Positions 25,980 to 35,605 of a DNA stretch of 64,000 nt are shown here, piece after piece. A program made the translations under genes and the position numbers. The notes beneath the pieces are model-generated. The model had not been told where the DNA came from. It did no database searches and was given only the letters and a program-made list of their open reading frames with translations. Origin of the DNA: Roseovarius amoyensis. Lineage in GTDB: Bacteria > Pseudomonadota > Alphaproteobacteria > Rhodobacterales > Rhodobacteraceae. Location of the stretch: the NCBI RefSeq assembly GCF_003260265.1, contig NZ_QITQ01000003.1, positions 218,962 through 282,961 on the forward strand, read 5' to 3'. Within the stretch, counting starts at the first letter, position 1. Each line of letters begins with the position of its first letter.

Positions 25980-27536
25980 CTAGACACCAGAGGCAGGGGC
26001 ACGCCACATGAACCAGGTCGGGATCAGCGCGAGCAGGAATATCCCGCATACGACAAGAAAACCGTCCTGAAAGGCCGCGTTCGAGGACTGGATCATCACG
26101 GTCTGACCCAGAAAGTTTGCAGCGGCCGGCATGAGCTGAGAGTCTGGCAGTCCCGAGGCGTGCATGAGGCCCGCAACCTGGCGCAAGAGTTCCATCGTCG
26201 TGGCGTTGTCACTGGTCTGGGTCGCGGCAAAGGCATCCGCGTGCATGATTGTGCGCCGCTCGATGAACACGGCCAGAAGGTTCACCCCGAAGGCGCCGCC
26301 AAGTTGCCGGATGAAGTTCGAAGCGCCCGACCCCTGGCCAAGAAGGTGCGGCGGCAGAACCTTGAGCGCCCCCGCCGAAATGGCGGGAAATACAAGGCCC
26401 AGCCCCACGCGTGAGACGATCGTCCACCAGGCGAGCACCCAGAACGTCGTATGGACATTTGCACCTGTCATCAGCCACGAGGACCAGGCAAAGACCAGCA
26501 TGCCGATGCCGATCAAGATCGGCGTAGGCACCTTGTCGGACAATCGCCCCGCTATGGGAAAGACCAGCAGCATGGCAAAGCCCGAGGGCATCAGCAGAAG
26601 GCCCGCCTGCGTGGGCGTCATACCCTGAATCTGCTGCACGAAGACAGGAAGCAGATAGGTAGAGCCGAACAGCCCCGCCCCCATGATGAAGGCAACGACC
26701 GAGGCCGAAGAGAAGGCGACATTCGCGAATAGCCGCATGTCGAGCATGGGCCTGGCAGTATGCAACTCCCAGGCGACAAAGGCGATGGCCGAAGCAACAG
26801 AAACCGTGAAACCCGACAGGATAATGTTGGAATCCCATCCAAGCCGCTGTGCGTTCGACAACGTGCCGAGTAGCACGGCGAGAAAGACCGACAGGATCGC
26901 CACCCCGACAAAGTCGAAGCCCGGAATCGGCCCGCTTTCTTCGCGGGTGGGCAGGAACAGGTTCGACAGCAGGATGGCCAGGCCGGCGAAGGGAAGGCCC
27001 AGGTAGAAGACAAAGCGCCAATCGAAGGCGTCCATAAGCACGCCGCCAATCCAGGGACCCAAAGCCGGAGCCAGCACGACGCCGACGCCATAGATCCCCA
27101 TGGCCGCGCCGCGTTTGTCAGGTGGAAAGACCTTGAACAGCATGATCATGGCCAGTGGCTGGACAACCCCCGCCGCCGCCCCCTGCACCACGCGGGCCAG
27201 CGTCAGCACGGTCTCGTTCGGCGCAAGCCCCCCAAGGACCGAACCCGCAAGGAACACGCCCATCGCGGTGTTCATCGTCAGCCGCATTCCGAAAGCGCGG
27301 TTGGCCCAGTCGGCCAGAAGCATCGTGGCGGTCATGGCTGCCAGAAAGCCGGTCGAGAGCCATTGTGCCTGCACCGCGCTGATGCCGAAAGCCCCCATGA
27401 CCGCCGGGATGGCGACATTCACGATCGTCGTGGACAACACGACCGAGATAGTCGCGATCATGATCGAGCCTGTCGCCATCCACTTGTAGGCGGGACCGTA
27501 ACGCTCGAAGTATCGGTCAATCTGTGACATCGACAT
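25980..27536 (-). CDS. EmrB/QacA-type drug:H+ antiporter (MFS, DHA2, 14 TM)
   Basis: This is an inner-membrane major facilitator exporter of 518 aa, the DHA2 length with about 14 membrane segments. It starts shortly after a second ATG; motif A-like LLADWANRAFGMRL lies after TM2, and motif C-like sequence GWTVV-type Gly/Pro pattern (LAPALGPWIGGVL) lies in TM5. EmrB proteins pair with an EmrA adaptor to export drugs, uncouplers or bile acids through TolC. The adaptor gene upstream overlaps this one by 20 bases. A role in exporting toxic intermediates of the neighbouring catabolic cluster is possible but unproven. Confidence 0.92.
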   Translation of the reverse strand: MSMSQIDRYFERYGPAYKWMATGSIMIATISVVLSTTIVNVAIPAVMGAFGISAVQAQWLSTGFLAAMTATMLLADWANRAFGMRLTMNTAMGVFLAGSVLGGLAPNETVLTLARVVQGAAAGVVQPLAMIMLFKVFPPDKRGAAMGIYGVGVVLAPALGPWIGGVLMDAFDWRFVFYLGLPFAGLAILLSNLFLPTREESGPIPGFDFVGVAILSVFLAVLLGTLSNAQRLGWDSNIILSGFTVSVASAIAFVAWELHTARPMLDMRLFANVAFSSASVVAFIMGAGLFGSTYLLPVFVQQIQGMTPTQAGLLLMPSGFAMLLVFPIAGRLSDKVPTPILIGIGMLVFAWSSWLMTGANVHTTFWVLAWWTIVSRVGLGLVFPAISAGALKVLPPHLLGQGSGASNFIRQLGGAFGVNLLAVFIERRTIMHADAFAATQTSDNATTMELLRQVAGLMHASGLPDSQLMPAAANFLGQTVMIQSSNAAFQDGFLVVCGIFLLALIPTWFMWRAPASGV

Positions 27537-28677
27537 AAACCTCGACCATCATGCCGGGTCTGAGTTCCGTATCGGCGGCGTCGATCGACACGCGGATCGG
27601 CAGGCGCTGGGTCACTTTCGTGAAATTGCCCGAGGGGTTGGGACTGGGCAAAAGCGCAAGCTGGCTGGTCGCCGCACCGCCCATCCCGATCACCTCGCCC
27701 TCGAAGGTCCGGCCCGAAAAGGCGTCGACGGTGATGCTTGCCCGCGACCCGACGTGGATTTTGTCAAAGTCGGTCTCTTTGACATTTGCGTCGATCCAGA
27801 CGTCTTCCGGAGCGTGATACATCACAAGGCGCGTCCCGGGCGTCACATATTCGCCGACATCGACAAAGGTCCCATCAACGATGCCGTCGAACTGGGCCGT
27901 GATCGTGCGGTTCGCAAGGTCGATTTCCTTGAGGCTGCGGTCGGCCTCGGTGCCCGCACGTCCGGCAATAACGGACGCGATCTGGGACTCCAGCACATTC
28001 ATCTGCTCTCCGTCGGCCTCTACGATGGCCAGACTGGCCCGCGCGCTTTCGATCGCCGCGAAAGCAGCACGTTCCTGTTGGGCGGCGGTGTCCAGCGCCG
28101 CCTGGGATTCGTCGAGGGTTTGCTGCGACGTGATATTCTGCTCGGCCAGCTTGATCGCCCTCTCGTGACGGGTCCGGGCGTTCGTCAGTACGGCGAGTGA
28201 CGCCTCATGGTTTGCAATTGCGGCGGCTATGCCGGCATGTGCCGCGTCCCGCCGCGCAGAGAGTTGCCGTTCGAGCAACACCTTGCGTGCCCGAAGCTCT
28301 GCCAGTTGCGCATCGGTTGCGGCAAGCCTCGACAGGACTGAATCAAGCTGCGGCTGCGAAGATTCGCTGTCGATTGCGGCGAGGAGATCGCCTTTTTCGA
28401 CGGCGTCCCCCACGAGCACCGGAATCGCCGTGATCCTTCCTGCGACTTCGCTTGATACGGTGACAACCTTGGCGGCGATCCGGGCATCGTTGATGTGTAC
28501 CTGCGTGAACCGCGCGACCAGCCACGGGGCGGTCAGCCAGACGGCAACGGCAACTACGCCGCCGATCACGATCAGTCTGGTCCATCTAGTGCGGCTGCGC
28601 CTGGGCGGGGGGGACGGTATCAGCTTGTCCTCGGCAACCTCGTCCGCACTGGCGACAACGGCCTTCATGTCATCCAT
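27517..28677 (-). CDS. EmrA-type membrane-fusion protein (HlyD family)
   Basis: This periplasmic adaptor links the EmrB-like pump to an outer-membrane channel. It is 386 aa from the ATG at 28677, or 389 from a GTG at 28686. One membrane helix lies near residues 33-52 (LIVIGGVVAVAVWLTAPWLV). A lipoyl half-motif (GRITAIPVLVGDAVEKGDLL), long coiled coil (about 105-225, Ala/Glu/Arg rich) and beta-barrel (GTFVDVGEYVTPGTRLVMYH) follow. It overlaps marR upstream and emrB-like downstream, giving a marR-emrA-emrB type operon. Confidence 0.92.
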   Translation of the reverse strand: MDDMKAVVASADEVAEDKLIPSPPPRRSRTRWTRLIVIGGVVAVAVWLTAPWLVARFTQVHINDARIAAKVVTVSSEVAGRITAIPVLVGDAVEKGDLLAAIDSESSQPQLDSVLSRLAATDAQLAELRARKVLLERQLSARRDAAHAGIAAAIANHEASLAVLTNARTRHERAIKLAEQNITSQQTLDESQAALDTAAQQERAAFAAIESARASLAIVEADGEQMNVLESQIASVIAGRAGTEADRSLKEIDLANRTITAQFDGIVDGTFVDVGEYVTPGTRLVMYHAPEDVWIDANVKETDFDKIHVGSRASITVDAFSGRTFEGEVIGMGGAATSQLALLPSPNPSGNFTKVTQRLPIRVSIDAADTELRPGMMVEVYVDVTD

Positions 28678-29134
28678 TTTGACCACTGCTCAAAATCTCC
28701 AACCTGGCCGCGATGCGGCTCAGGACTTTTGTTGCAATACGCAGATCCTGCTGGGAAATGCCCTCAAGAATTTCTGCCCGGCTGGCCGCCGAAATCTCTT
28801 CCATCCTGACGATCAGAGGGCACGCAGCCTCGGTCAGGTGCAGTGTCTTGGCCCGCCTGTCCGCGGCCGAGGGGCGGCGTTCGATCAGACCCGCGCCTTC
28901 AAGCCCGTCCAGCAGGCGGACCAGCGTCGCCGCCTCGATCCCCAGGGTGCGCGCCAGTTCGACCTGCGTCACCACTTCATTCCGCGATAGTTCGAACAGC
29001 ACGCTCCACCTTGCCTGGGACTGGTCGAGGTCCCGAAACCGGAGGTCAAGATACCGCCTCCACATGCGCGACGACGACGCCAGCGAACGTACGAAAGACT
29101 CCATGAGTGCGATCTTGTCGGCGTCGACCTGCAT
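28670..29134 (-). CDS. MarR family transcriptional regulator
   Basis: This 154-aa winged-helix protein has the MarR core: SQARWSVLFELSRNEVVTQV, the recognition helix region GIEAATLVRLLDGLEGAGLI, and the wing ERRPSAADRRAKTLHLT. MarR proteins usually repress the drug-efflux genes next to them and are released by the pump's substrates. It leads the emrA-emrB type operon, overlapping the adaptor gene. The start at 29134 was chosen by family length; longer frames upstream run into the divergent uspA gene. Confidence 0.92.
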   Translation of the reverse strand: MQVDADKIALMESFVRSLASSSRMWRRYLDLRFRDLDQSQARWSVLFELSRNEVVTQVELARTLGIEAATLVRLLDGLEGAGLIERRPSAADRRAKTLHLTEAACPLIVRMEEISAASRAEILEGISQQDLRIATKVLSRIAARLEILSSGQNG

Positions 29135-29153
29135 CAATTCTTCTTTCGTTAGC

Positions 29154-29182
29154 TTGCCAATAGTTGCAGGGCTAATTAGTAT
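29154..29182 (+). promoter_or_regulatory. Face-to-face promoters between marR and uspA
   Basis: Rightward, TTGCCA (29154-29159), 17-base spacer and TAGTAT (29177-29182) precede uspA. On the minus strand a TTGCAA / 17 / TAATTA pair, whose -10 falls in the same stretch, precedes marR. The two promoters overlap, so MarR binding here could control both directions. Judged by eye only. Confidence 0.35.
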
Positions 29183-29228
29183 GGTCACAAGTATCTTGCA
29201 AGAGCCATTACGCCCGGAGACATTGTCG

Positions 29229-29687
29229 ATGTACGCCAAGATTCTGCTGTGTTTCGACGGATCGCGCGAAGGGCGGCTGGCGCTGCGCGAAGGGGCGCGG
29301 CTTGCGCAGATCACAGGTGCCGGGGTGACCCTGCTGGCGGTGGTCGAGACGGTCGCGGGCAACGCGCTGGCGCAGGGCGCGGATGCTGGCGCACTTGCCC
29401 ACCAGCAAGCCGATTTCAAGGGAATCCTCGACGAAGGCCATCAAAGACTTTCCGCCATGGGCCTGGCGCCCGAGGTCCGCATGGAGTTCGGCGACCCCGT
29501 CGCGGAAATCACCCGGGTCGCAACCGAAACCGGCGCCGATCTGGTCGTCGTCGGGCATCACCAGCAAGGCCGGTGGACGCGCTGGATGAGCCGATCAGTC
29601 GCTGCCGGGTTGGGCGACGCACTGGGATGCAGCCTTCTGCTGGCGCAAAAGGTCGTCGAGGATTCAGAGATTATCCGCAACGGTTGA
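29229..29687 (+). CDS. Universal stress protein (UspA family)
   Basis: This 152-aa Usp-domain protein begins MYAKILLCFDGSREGRLALR, the family's first strand and ATP-site Asp. It ends with the ATP-binding glycine-rich loop VVVGHHQQGRWTRWMSRSVA followed by SLLLAQ. Usp proteins bind nucleotides and help survival under stress, but the exact act is unknown. It is divergent from marR and lies beside exporters, suggesting stress from toxic compounds. Confidence 0.9.
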   Translation: MYAKILLCFDGSREGRLALREGARLAQITGAGVTLLAVVETVAGNALAQGADAGALAHQQADFKGILDEGHQRLSAMGLAPEVRMEFGDPVAEITRVATETGADLVVVGHHQQGRWTRWMSRSVAAGLGDALGCSLLLAQKVVEDSEIIRNG

Positions 29688-29718
29688 AGTGGCGTAGCCA
29701 GAAGGCAAATACGCCGCG

Positions 29719-30822
29719 TTACCGCAGGAAGCCGCGGAACTGTCGCAAGGCAAAGGCGAACATCGCCGATCCGATCACCACCAGTGCCAGCAATTGCGGC
29801 CAGACCACCGCCAGCCCCGCGCCACGAAACAACACCGCCTGCGCAAGCGCGATGAAATGGGTGTTGGGCGCCGCCAGCATGACGTATTGCACCACCTCTG
29901 GCATTGATTCCCGCGGGGTCATCCCACCCGACAGGATTTCCAGCGGCAGCAGAACCAGAAGCAGCAGCATGGCGAATTGCGGCATCGAGCCCGAGATCGT
30001 TGCCAATAGGATGCCCAGCGAAGTGGTGGCGAACAGGTGCAGCGCCGCGCCCACCAGGAACAGCGTCACCGAGCCCGCCACCGGCACCCCCAGAATCCCC
30101 TGCACCATGAAGGTCAGCGACAGCCCTGCCGCCACCAGCACCACGCCGCCCATGCTGAGCACCTTGCTGGTCATGATCTCGGCCGCGCTGACCGGCATGA
30201 CCAGCAGGTGCTCGACCGTGCCATGCTCACGCTCCCGGATCAGCGCGGCCCCCGACAGGATAATCGACAGCATGGTCACGGCGCTGATCACCGCCGTCAG
30301 CGCGCCGAACCAGCCCGGGTCCAGTGACGGATTGAAACGGGCGCGTAGCGCAAGATCAACCGGCGCCACGGCCTCCTGCCCGGTCCAGCCGGTGATTTCC
30401 TGATCGACAATCGCCTGGACATAGCCCGCGCCGGTAAAGGCCTGGCTGACCCGTGTCGCATCGACGTTGAGCTGCAACTCGGGCCGTGCGCCCGCGACCA
30501 GGTCGCTCTGGAAATCCGGCGGGATGACCAGCGAGAATGTATCGATGCCAGCATCCATGCGCGCATCCATCTCGGCCATGTCGATCTGGTCGGGGCTTAC
30601 GAAATAAGGCGGCAGGAACGCATCCGCAACGCGCCGGGACAAGGGCGAGGCATCCTCATCCACGATGCCGATCGTGGCGCGGTTCAGCGTCTCGGGCATG
30701 GCGGTGGCGTGGGTATAGATGTCCAGCGTGAAGGCATAGAACACCAGCGCCAGGAGCAGCGGATCGCGCAACAGCCCGCGAAGCTCTTTGATCGCAAGGT
30801 ACAGCACATGCTTGGTACGCAT
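29719..30822 (-). CDS. ABC-2 type exporter permease (YhhJ-like)
   Basis: This 367-aa inner-membrane permease has one N-terminal membrane segment (LLRDPLLLALVFYAFTLDIY), a large periplasmic loop, and five or so C-terminal segments (ITAVISAVTMLSIILSGAAL, VLVAAGLSLTFMVQ, GILLATISGSMPQFAMLLLL). This is the ABC-2/YhhJ layout. It lies 3 bases after the ATPase-permease fusion and is the last gene of the HlyD-ABC operon. Confidence 0.9.
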   Translation of the reverse strand: MRTKHVLYLAIKELRGLLRDPLLLALVFYAFTLDIYTHATAMPETLNRATIGIVDEDASPLSRRVADAFLPPYFVSPDQIDMAEMDARMDAGIDTFSLVIPPDFQSDLVAGARPELQLNVDATRVSQAFTGAGYVQAIVDQEITGWTGQEAVAPVDLALRARFNPSLDPGWFGALTAVISAVTMLSIILSGAALIREREHGTVEHLLVMPVSAAEIMTSKVLSMGGVVLVAAGLSLTFMVQGILGVPVAGSVTLFLVGAALHLFATTSLGILLATISGSMPQFAMLLLLVLLPLEILSGGMTPRESMPEVVQYVMLAAPNTHFIALAQAVLFRGAGLAVVWPQLLALVVIGSAMFAFALRQFRGFLR

Positions 30823-30825
30823 CGC

Positions 30826-33567
30826 TCAGGCCTCCTGCTTGCGCACGAAGAACGCTCCGAGCACCACAAGCACCGGCACCAGCAGAAGCATCGGCAGGAA
30901 GGATCCGGCCAGATCGCCAAAGTCCAGCGCCTTGGCAAAGACCCCGCGCGAGATGGTGACAAAATGGCTGGTCGGGAAAACCTCGCCGATCACGCGCCCC
31001 ATGCCTTCCAGCGACGAGACCGGGTCGATGATGCCGCCATACTGCGCGGCCGGGATCAGGGTGGCCAGCGCGGTAAAGAACAGCGCCGTGACCTGGCTGC
31101 GGGTGAAGGCCGAGATCAGCAGGCCCAGCCCCGTGGCCAGGATGACATAGATCAGCGCGCCCGCCGAAAGCGCCAGAAGGCTGCCCTTGACCGGCACCCC
31201 GAAGACGAACACCGCCAGCGCCAGCAGCAGCAGGAAGTTGAGAAAGCCCAGCACGACGTAGGGCACCTGCTTGCCCAACAGGAATTCCAGCCGCAGGGCC
31301 GGCGTGACATAGAGGTTCACGATGGATCCGGTCTCTTTCTCGCGCGCGACGGACAGGACGGCAAGCATCGCAGGGATCAGCATCAGCAAAAGCGGGATCA
31401 CCGCAGGCACCATGGCTGCCAGACTTTCGACATCGGGGTTATAGCGATAGCGCATTTCCAGGCTGTAGCTGCCGGCGACGGCGTCCTCGCCATAGACCAA
31501 GCGCAGCTGGTCGGTCAGCCAGTGAAAATGCACCCCCTGGATATAGCCGCGAACCGTATTCGCTCGCATCGGCATGGCACCATCGAACCAGGCACCGATC
31601 TCCACAGGGCGGCCGCGTTCGACATCTGCCGCAAAACCAGGCGGGATTTCCAACGCGAGGCTGATCTCACCCGCGCGCATCCGCTGGTCGATGTCGGCAT
31701 GGTCGACAAGCGGCGCCTGTTCGTCGAAATAGAGCGACCCGGCCAAGTCGTTGACATAGGACTGGCTGGCGATGGTCTGGTCGAAGTCGAGCACCGCGAA
31801 CTTGAGATCCTCGACATCCATCGAAATGCCGTATCCCAGCACGATCATGAGGATCACGCTGCCGACGCTTGCAAGCGTCAGGCGGATCGGATCGCGGCGC
31901 AGTTCCAACGACTCGCGCCAGGAAAAACTCAGCAGCCGGGCAAGGCTGAACCGTCCGCGGCGCCGCCGCGGCGCGGACGAAACCTCGGCGCCAAGATCCA
32001 CCTGATGCGTGTCCGCAGGCTTGTCGCTCTTGCTTTGCGCACGTTCCAGATGATGGATAAAAGCATCGTCCAGCGTCGCCGCACCGACGCCTTCGCGGAT
32101 GGCTTCGGGCGTGTCACTGATAAGCACGCGGCCTTCGTGCATCAGTGAAATCCTGTCACAGCGCGTGGCCTCGGACATGTAATGGGTCGAGATGAAGATC
32201 GTCACACCGTCATTTCGGGACAGATCCACGAGCGCCTGCCAGAAGATGTCGCGCGCCACCGGATCAACGCCTGAGGTCGGCTCGTCCAGGATCAGAACCT
32301 CGGGGCGGTGGATCAGCGCCACGGCCAGCGACAGCCTCTGACGGATTCCAAGCGGCAGTCGCAGCGGCAAGCTGTCGAGAACCTCCTCAAGATCGAACCG
32401 TTGCGCAAGCTCGGCGATACGGGGCCCGATCTCGGCGGGGGCCATATCGAAAAGCCGCGCGTGAAGATCGAGGTTCTGACGAACCGTCAGCTCGGAATAC
32501 AGCGAGAAGGATTGCGTCATGTAGCCGATGCGCTTGCGCGTGGCCATGTCGCGTGCATCGACCGTCCGGCCGTCGATCCGCGTGGTGCCTTCGGCAGGTT
32601 CCACCAGCCCGGTCAACGCCTTCATCGTCGTCGTCTTGCCGCAACCGTTTGATCCGAGAAAGCCGAATATCTCCCCTTTCTCGATCTGAAAACTTACGTT
32701 CTTGACCGCTGCGAAGTCTCCGAACCGGACCGTCAGGTTTTCGGCCTCGACGACGTAGCCATTGCTACCTGCGGGGTCACGCGGCGGGACGGTCAGATCG
32801 TGGTGCCGGGCACGCCTTTCCTCGGGGAGAAGCGCTATGAAGGCCTCGTCAAGGTTGGCGGCGCCGGTGCGTTTCATGATCTCGGCGGGGCTGCCGACGG
32901 CAAGCACCTTGCCGTCGTCCATCGCAACCAAGTGATCGAAATCCGCTGCTTCCTCGACATAGGCACTGGCGACGATCAGGCTCATGCCCGGACGTGCGGT
33001 GCGGATACGCGCGATCAGGGCCCAGAATTCGCGCCGCGACAGTGGATCGACGCCCGTTGTCGGCTCGTCCAGGATCAGCAGATCGGGGTCGTGGATCAGC
33101 GCGCAGCACAGGCCCAGCTTTTGTTTCATCCCGCCCGATAGCTTGGCCGCCGGGCGGTCGGAAAAGGGCGCCAGGTCGGTCGCCTCCAGCAGTTCGGCGA
33201 TCCGCTTGTCGCGCTCTTCCCGGCTCTCGCCGAAAAGCCGGCCGAAGAAGTCCACATTTTCCCGCACCGAGAGCGTGGGATAGAGATTGCGCCCCAGCCC
33301 CTGCGGCATATAGGCGATCCGCGGGCAGATCCGGGCACGGTGGCCCGCGCGGCGCATGTCACCGCCCAGCACCTCAAGCTGCCCCGCCTGCATCCGCCTC
33401 GCCCCGGCGACAAGCGCCAGAAAACTCGATTTGCCCACGCCATCGGGGCCGAGCAGGCCAACGATGCACCCCGCCGGCAGGTCGATCGAAATCGCGTCAA
33501 GTGCCCGGACCTTGCCGTAGAGAAGCGAAAGCCCCTCTGCCCGTACCACAGGTCCGGAAGCCGTCAT
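30826..33567 (-). CDS. RbbA/YhiH-type fusion: two ABC ATPase domains plus ABC-2 permease
   Basis: This 913-aa fusion has ATPase 1 (Walker [10 protein letters not shown] near 40-48, signature LSGGMKQ near 143, [13 protein letters not shown]), ATPase 2 (GSNGCGKTT near 305-312, divergent signature LPLGIRQR near 404, [12 protein letters not shown]) and an ABC-2 permease from about 545 with a periplasmic loop and five C-terminal membrane segments. This matches the E. coli YhiH/RbbA design, where the second signature is also divergent. Together with the HlyD adaptor and the YhhJ-like permease it should form an exporter; the cargo is unknown. It overlaps the HlyD gene by 4 bases (ATGA). Confidence 0.92.
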   Translation of the reverse strand: MTASGPVVRAEGLSLLYGKVRALDAISIDLPAGCIVGLLGPDGVGKSSFLALVAGARRMQAGQLEVLGGDMRRAGHRARICPRIAYMPQGLGRNLYPTLSVRENVDFFGRLFGESREERDKRIAELLEATDLAPFSDRPAAKLSGGMKQKLGLCCALIHDPDLLILDEPTTGVDPLSRREFWALIARIRTARPGMSLIVASAYVEEAADFDHLVAMDDGKVLAVGSPAEIMKRTGAANLDEAFIALLPEERRARHHDLTVPPRDPAGSNGYVVEAENLTVRFGDFAAVKNVSFQIEKGEIFGFLGSNGCGKTTTMKALTGLVEPAEGTTRIDGRTVDARDMATRKRIGYMTQSFSLYSELTVRQNLDLHARLFDMAPAEIGPRIAELAQRFDLEEVLDSLPLRLPLGIRQRLSLAVALIHRPEVLILDEPTSGVDPVARDIFWQALVDLSRNDGVTIFISTHYMSEATRCDRISLMHEGRVLISDTPEAIREGVGAATLDDAFIHHLERAQSKSDKPADTHQVDLGAEVSSAPRRRRGRFSLARLLSFSWRESLELRRDPIRLTLASVGSVILMIVLGYGISMDVEDLKFAVLDFDQTIASQSYVNDLAGSLYFDEQAPLVDHADIDQRMRAGEISLALEIPPGFAADVERGRPVEIGAWFDGAMPMRANTVRGYIQGVHFHWLTDQLRLVYGEDAVAGSYSLEMRYRYNPDVESLAAMVPAVIPLLLMLIPAMLAVLSVAREKETGSIVNLYVTPALRLEFLLGKQVPYVVLGFLNFLLLLALAVFVFGVPVKGSLLALSAGALIYVILATGLGLLISAFTRSQVTALFFTALATLIPAAQYGGIIDPVSSLEGMGRVIGEVFPTSHFVTISRGVFAKALDFGDLAGSFLPMLLLVPVLVVLGAFFVRKQEA

Positions 33568-34631
33568 TCCAGCACCGTGCCGTCAGCGGCCTCCGGCCAG
33601 GGCAGCGCGGGATCCAGCCGAACCCAGGCAACGCCGGGCAGACCGGTCTTGATGTAATCGAGGTATTTCTCCAGCAGTTCCGGCGCGATCCGTGCGCGGA
33701 CCCGGAACATCAGCTTCTCGCGCTCGATCTCGGTCTCGACCGTTTTCGGAGTGAACTGTGCCACGTCCGACACGAAAGAGACCTCGGCGGGAATGACGAT
33801 GTCCGGCGCGGCATCCAGGATCAGGCGGACCTCGGTCCCCAGTCCGGCACGCCCCGCCGCGGCGGTCCGCAGAAAGAACGTCATATACACGTCGTTGAGA
33901 TCGATCATGTTGATCACGCGCCCGCCGGCACCTATCACTTCGCCCGGCTGTGCAACGATGTACTGCACCCGTCCTGGCCTGGGCGCCTTCAGCGTGCTGT
34001 CCTCGATCTGTACGTCGATCGCCTCGATCGTCGCCTTTGCCGCCGCCACCGCGGCCTCGGCCCCGACCACTGCCGCTTCGGCCGCGGACACCCCGATCCG
34101 TGACGCCGCAAGCATCGCCTCGGCCGAGGCGACCGCGGCCTCGGCACCAAGCGCGTTCGAGCGGTCGATATCGAGTTGCCGCTCGGACGAGACACTGTTT
34201 CCCGCCAGCGCCTCCGAGCGGGCGAACTGGCGCTGCGCGGCATCAAGGGCCGATTGCTGCTGCGCCAGAACCGCCTCGGCCGCGCGCACTTCGGCCTGAC
34301 GCTGCTGGATCATCAGCCGGGCGTTCTTGACCGCGATCTCGGCACGGCGCAATTCCGCCTCTGCCTGGTTGCGGTTGGCTTTCAGCTGACGAATATCAAT
34401 CGAGGCCAGCGGTTGCCCGGCCTCGACGAGATCGCCCTCGCGGACCAGGATCTCTTCAATCCGTCCGGGAAGCTTTGAGGCCACATCGATCTCGACCGCT
34501 TCAACGCGCCCGTTGCCGCGCGCGAAACCCTCGGGAACCACGCCGTTGCCGTTGCCCTGCCAGAACAGGAAACCCAACACCGCCCCGGCCAATACAATCG
34601 CTGCGACGAAAAGATATCTGGTATTTGTCAT
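33564..34631 (-). CDS. HlyD-family adaptor (YhiI-like) of the ABC exporter
   Basis: This 355-aa membrane-fusion protein begins [20 protein letters not shown], a signal anchor. It continues with a lipoyl half ([20 protein letters not shown]), an Ala-rich coiled-coil hairpin (about 95-210) and a beta-barrel part ([20 protein letters not shown]). The start at 34631 is chosen because the membrane anchor begins there. It leads a three-gene operon (adaptor, ATPase-permease fusion, permease). A 26-base palindromic site lies 34 bases upstream. Confidence 0.9.
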   Translation of the reverse strand: MTNTRYLFVAAIVLAGAVLGFLFWQGNGNGVVPEGFARGNGRVEAVEIDVASKLPGRIEEILVREGDLVEAGQPLASIDIRQLKANRNQAEAELRRAEIAVKNARLMIQQRQAEVRAAEAVLAQQQSALDAAQRQFARSEALAGNSVSSERQLDIDRSNALGAEAAVASAEAMLAASRIGVSAAEAAVVGAEAAVAAAKATIEAIDVQIEDSTLKAPRPGRVQYIVAQPGEVIGAGGRVINMIDLNDVYMTFFLRTAAAGRAGLGTEVRLILDAAPDIVIPAEVSFVSDVAQFTPKTVETEIEREKLMFRVRARIAPELLEKYLDYIKTGLPGVAWVRLDPALPWPEAADGTVLE

Positions 34632-35094
34632 GTTGTGCTCGATTGCTGTTATGGGACGGATTTCGTGAAGTCTTCGACCGATGACTTCACCAATTAACTC
34701 TCTGCTCGCGGTCATGTAAACCCGCCGATCAGCCCTGCTTGAGCGGTCGGATACGCCTTGCCCCTCGGCGTCGTCATTTGAGCTCTTCCTGACTGCATCG
34801 GCGGGTGCCACCTGGCGCATTTTCGACCGACCGGGTGTCACCCGAGCAAGTCAGAAGCTCTATTTCATGGATTGACGGTGCCATGCGCTCTAACAGACTT
34901 CTGAAGACGTCGGCAATGCGGGGCGGTTGCCCATCACCGCTTTCTTCAGGGTTTCGCGTCCGGGCGTAAGATATGCGTGCATGACGCGCCTTGCGGGCGA
35001 TGTGGGGTGTGACGCGACGAACCAGCGGATCGGGCACAATCTCGGGGTGAGACCAAGTTAAGAGGATTCAGAATTTACCGTTCGGTCGATCCCG
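34632..35094. other. Intergenic region upstream of the ABC exporter operon
   Basis: These 463 bases hold the promoter region of the leftward exporter operon. Apart from the palindrome at 34665-34690 I see no clear feature. A minus-strand frame of 87 codons (34774-35037) has no recognisable protein pattern or good start and is not called. Confidence 0.4.
34665..34690. promoter_or_regulatory. Perfect inverted repeat GTGAAGTC-N10-GACTTCAC
   Basis: Two perfect 8-bp arms (34665-34672 and 34683-34690) flank a 10-base spacer, 34 bases before the HlyD adaptor start. Symmetry and position fit an operator for a dimeric regulator. No regulator gene adjoins the operon, so the protein that binds is unknown. 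Confidence 0.55.
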
Positions 35095-35583
35095 CTACAG
35101 AACGACGCTGCCGACCCGACCGAGCCTGCCACATGCAAAATCATACGACAGCTGCAAAAGATCAAGAACGGTGTCGATTTCCGCATTGTCCCTTGGCGCG
35201 TAGACCATGACCGCGGTTGAGGGGATCATGCCCGCCGTGGCCATCGGATGCGGCTCTGCCCAGCCCAGTTCGACGATCTGCGGCACGGCGTCCTCCGGCA
35301 GCATCATGTGCAGGCTGCCATCCTGCGGCGGGTGGACGTGGGCAAATTCATTGCCGATCATGAACGCCTCGCGGCAGCCGCATCCATGCCCATGTTCGAG
35401 GCAGAGTGCCTCGGCGCCCGGAACCGATATCCGCGAAGGCTGGCGGGTGACAAAGGGGAAATCGAAAGCCCTGTCCCTGAACGCCCGATAGGACATGGTG
35501 TCCGGGTTTTGACTGATCTGCGTATGCGGGGCGCACGGCGTGGTGACGGGCCTTGGTCCATTGCGTGGCGGTATCTTCAGCAT
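35095..35583 (-). CDS. DUF5519 (luciferase-like domain) family protein
   Basis: This 162-aa protein contains the segments HVHPPQDGSLHMMLPEDAV, GWAEPHPMATAGMIPSTAVM and VYAPRDNAEID, which I recognise as the DUF5519 'luciferase domain' family. No catalytic role is known to me. A Cys/His-rich stretch, LCLEHGHGCGCREAF, precedes it. GGAGA lies 8 bases before the start. It is the last gene of a three-gene leftward operon with an NmrA-like and a DODA-type gene. Confidence 0.7.
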   Translation of the reverse strand: MLKIPPRNGPRPVTTPCAPHTQISQNPDTMSYRAFRDRAFDFPFVTRQPSRISVPGAEALCLEHGHGCGCREAFMIGNEFAHVHPPQDGSLHMMLPEDAVPQIVELGWAEPHPMATAGMIPSTAVMVYAPRDNAEIDTVLDLLQLSYDFACGRLGRVGSVVL

Positions 35584-35605
35584 GACAGGGTCTCCGTAAA
35601 TCTGG

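Noticed and set aside
34774..35037. 87-codon minus-strand frame before the HlyD gene
   Set aside because: No ribosome site, no recognised domain, and composition like intergenic DNA. A small gene cannot be fully excluded.
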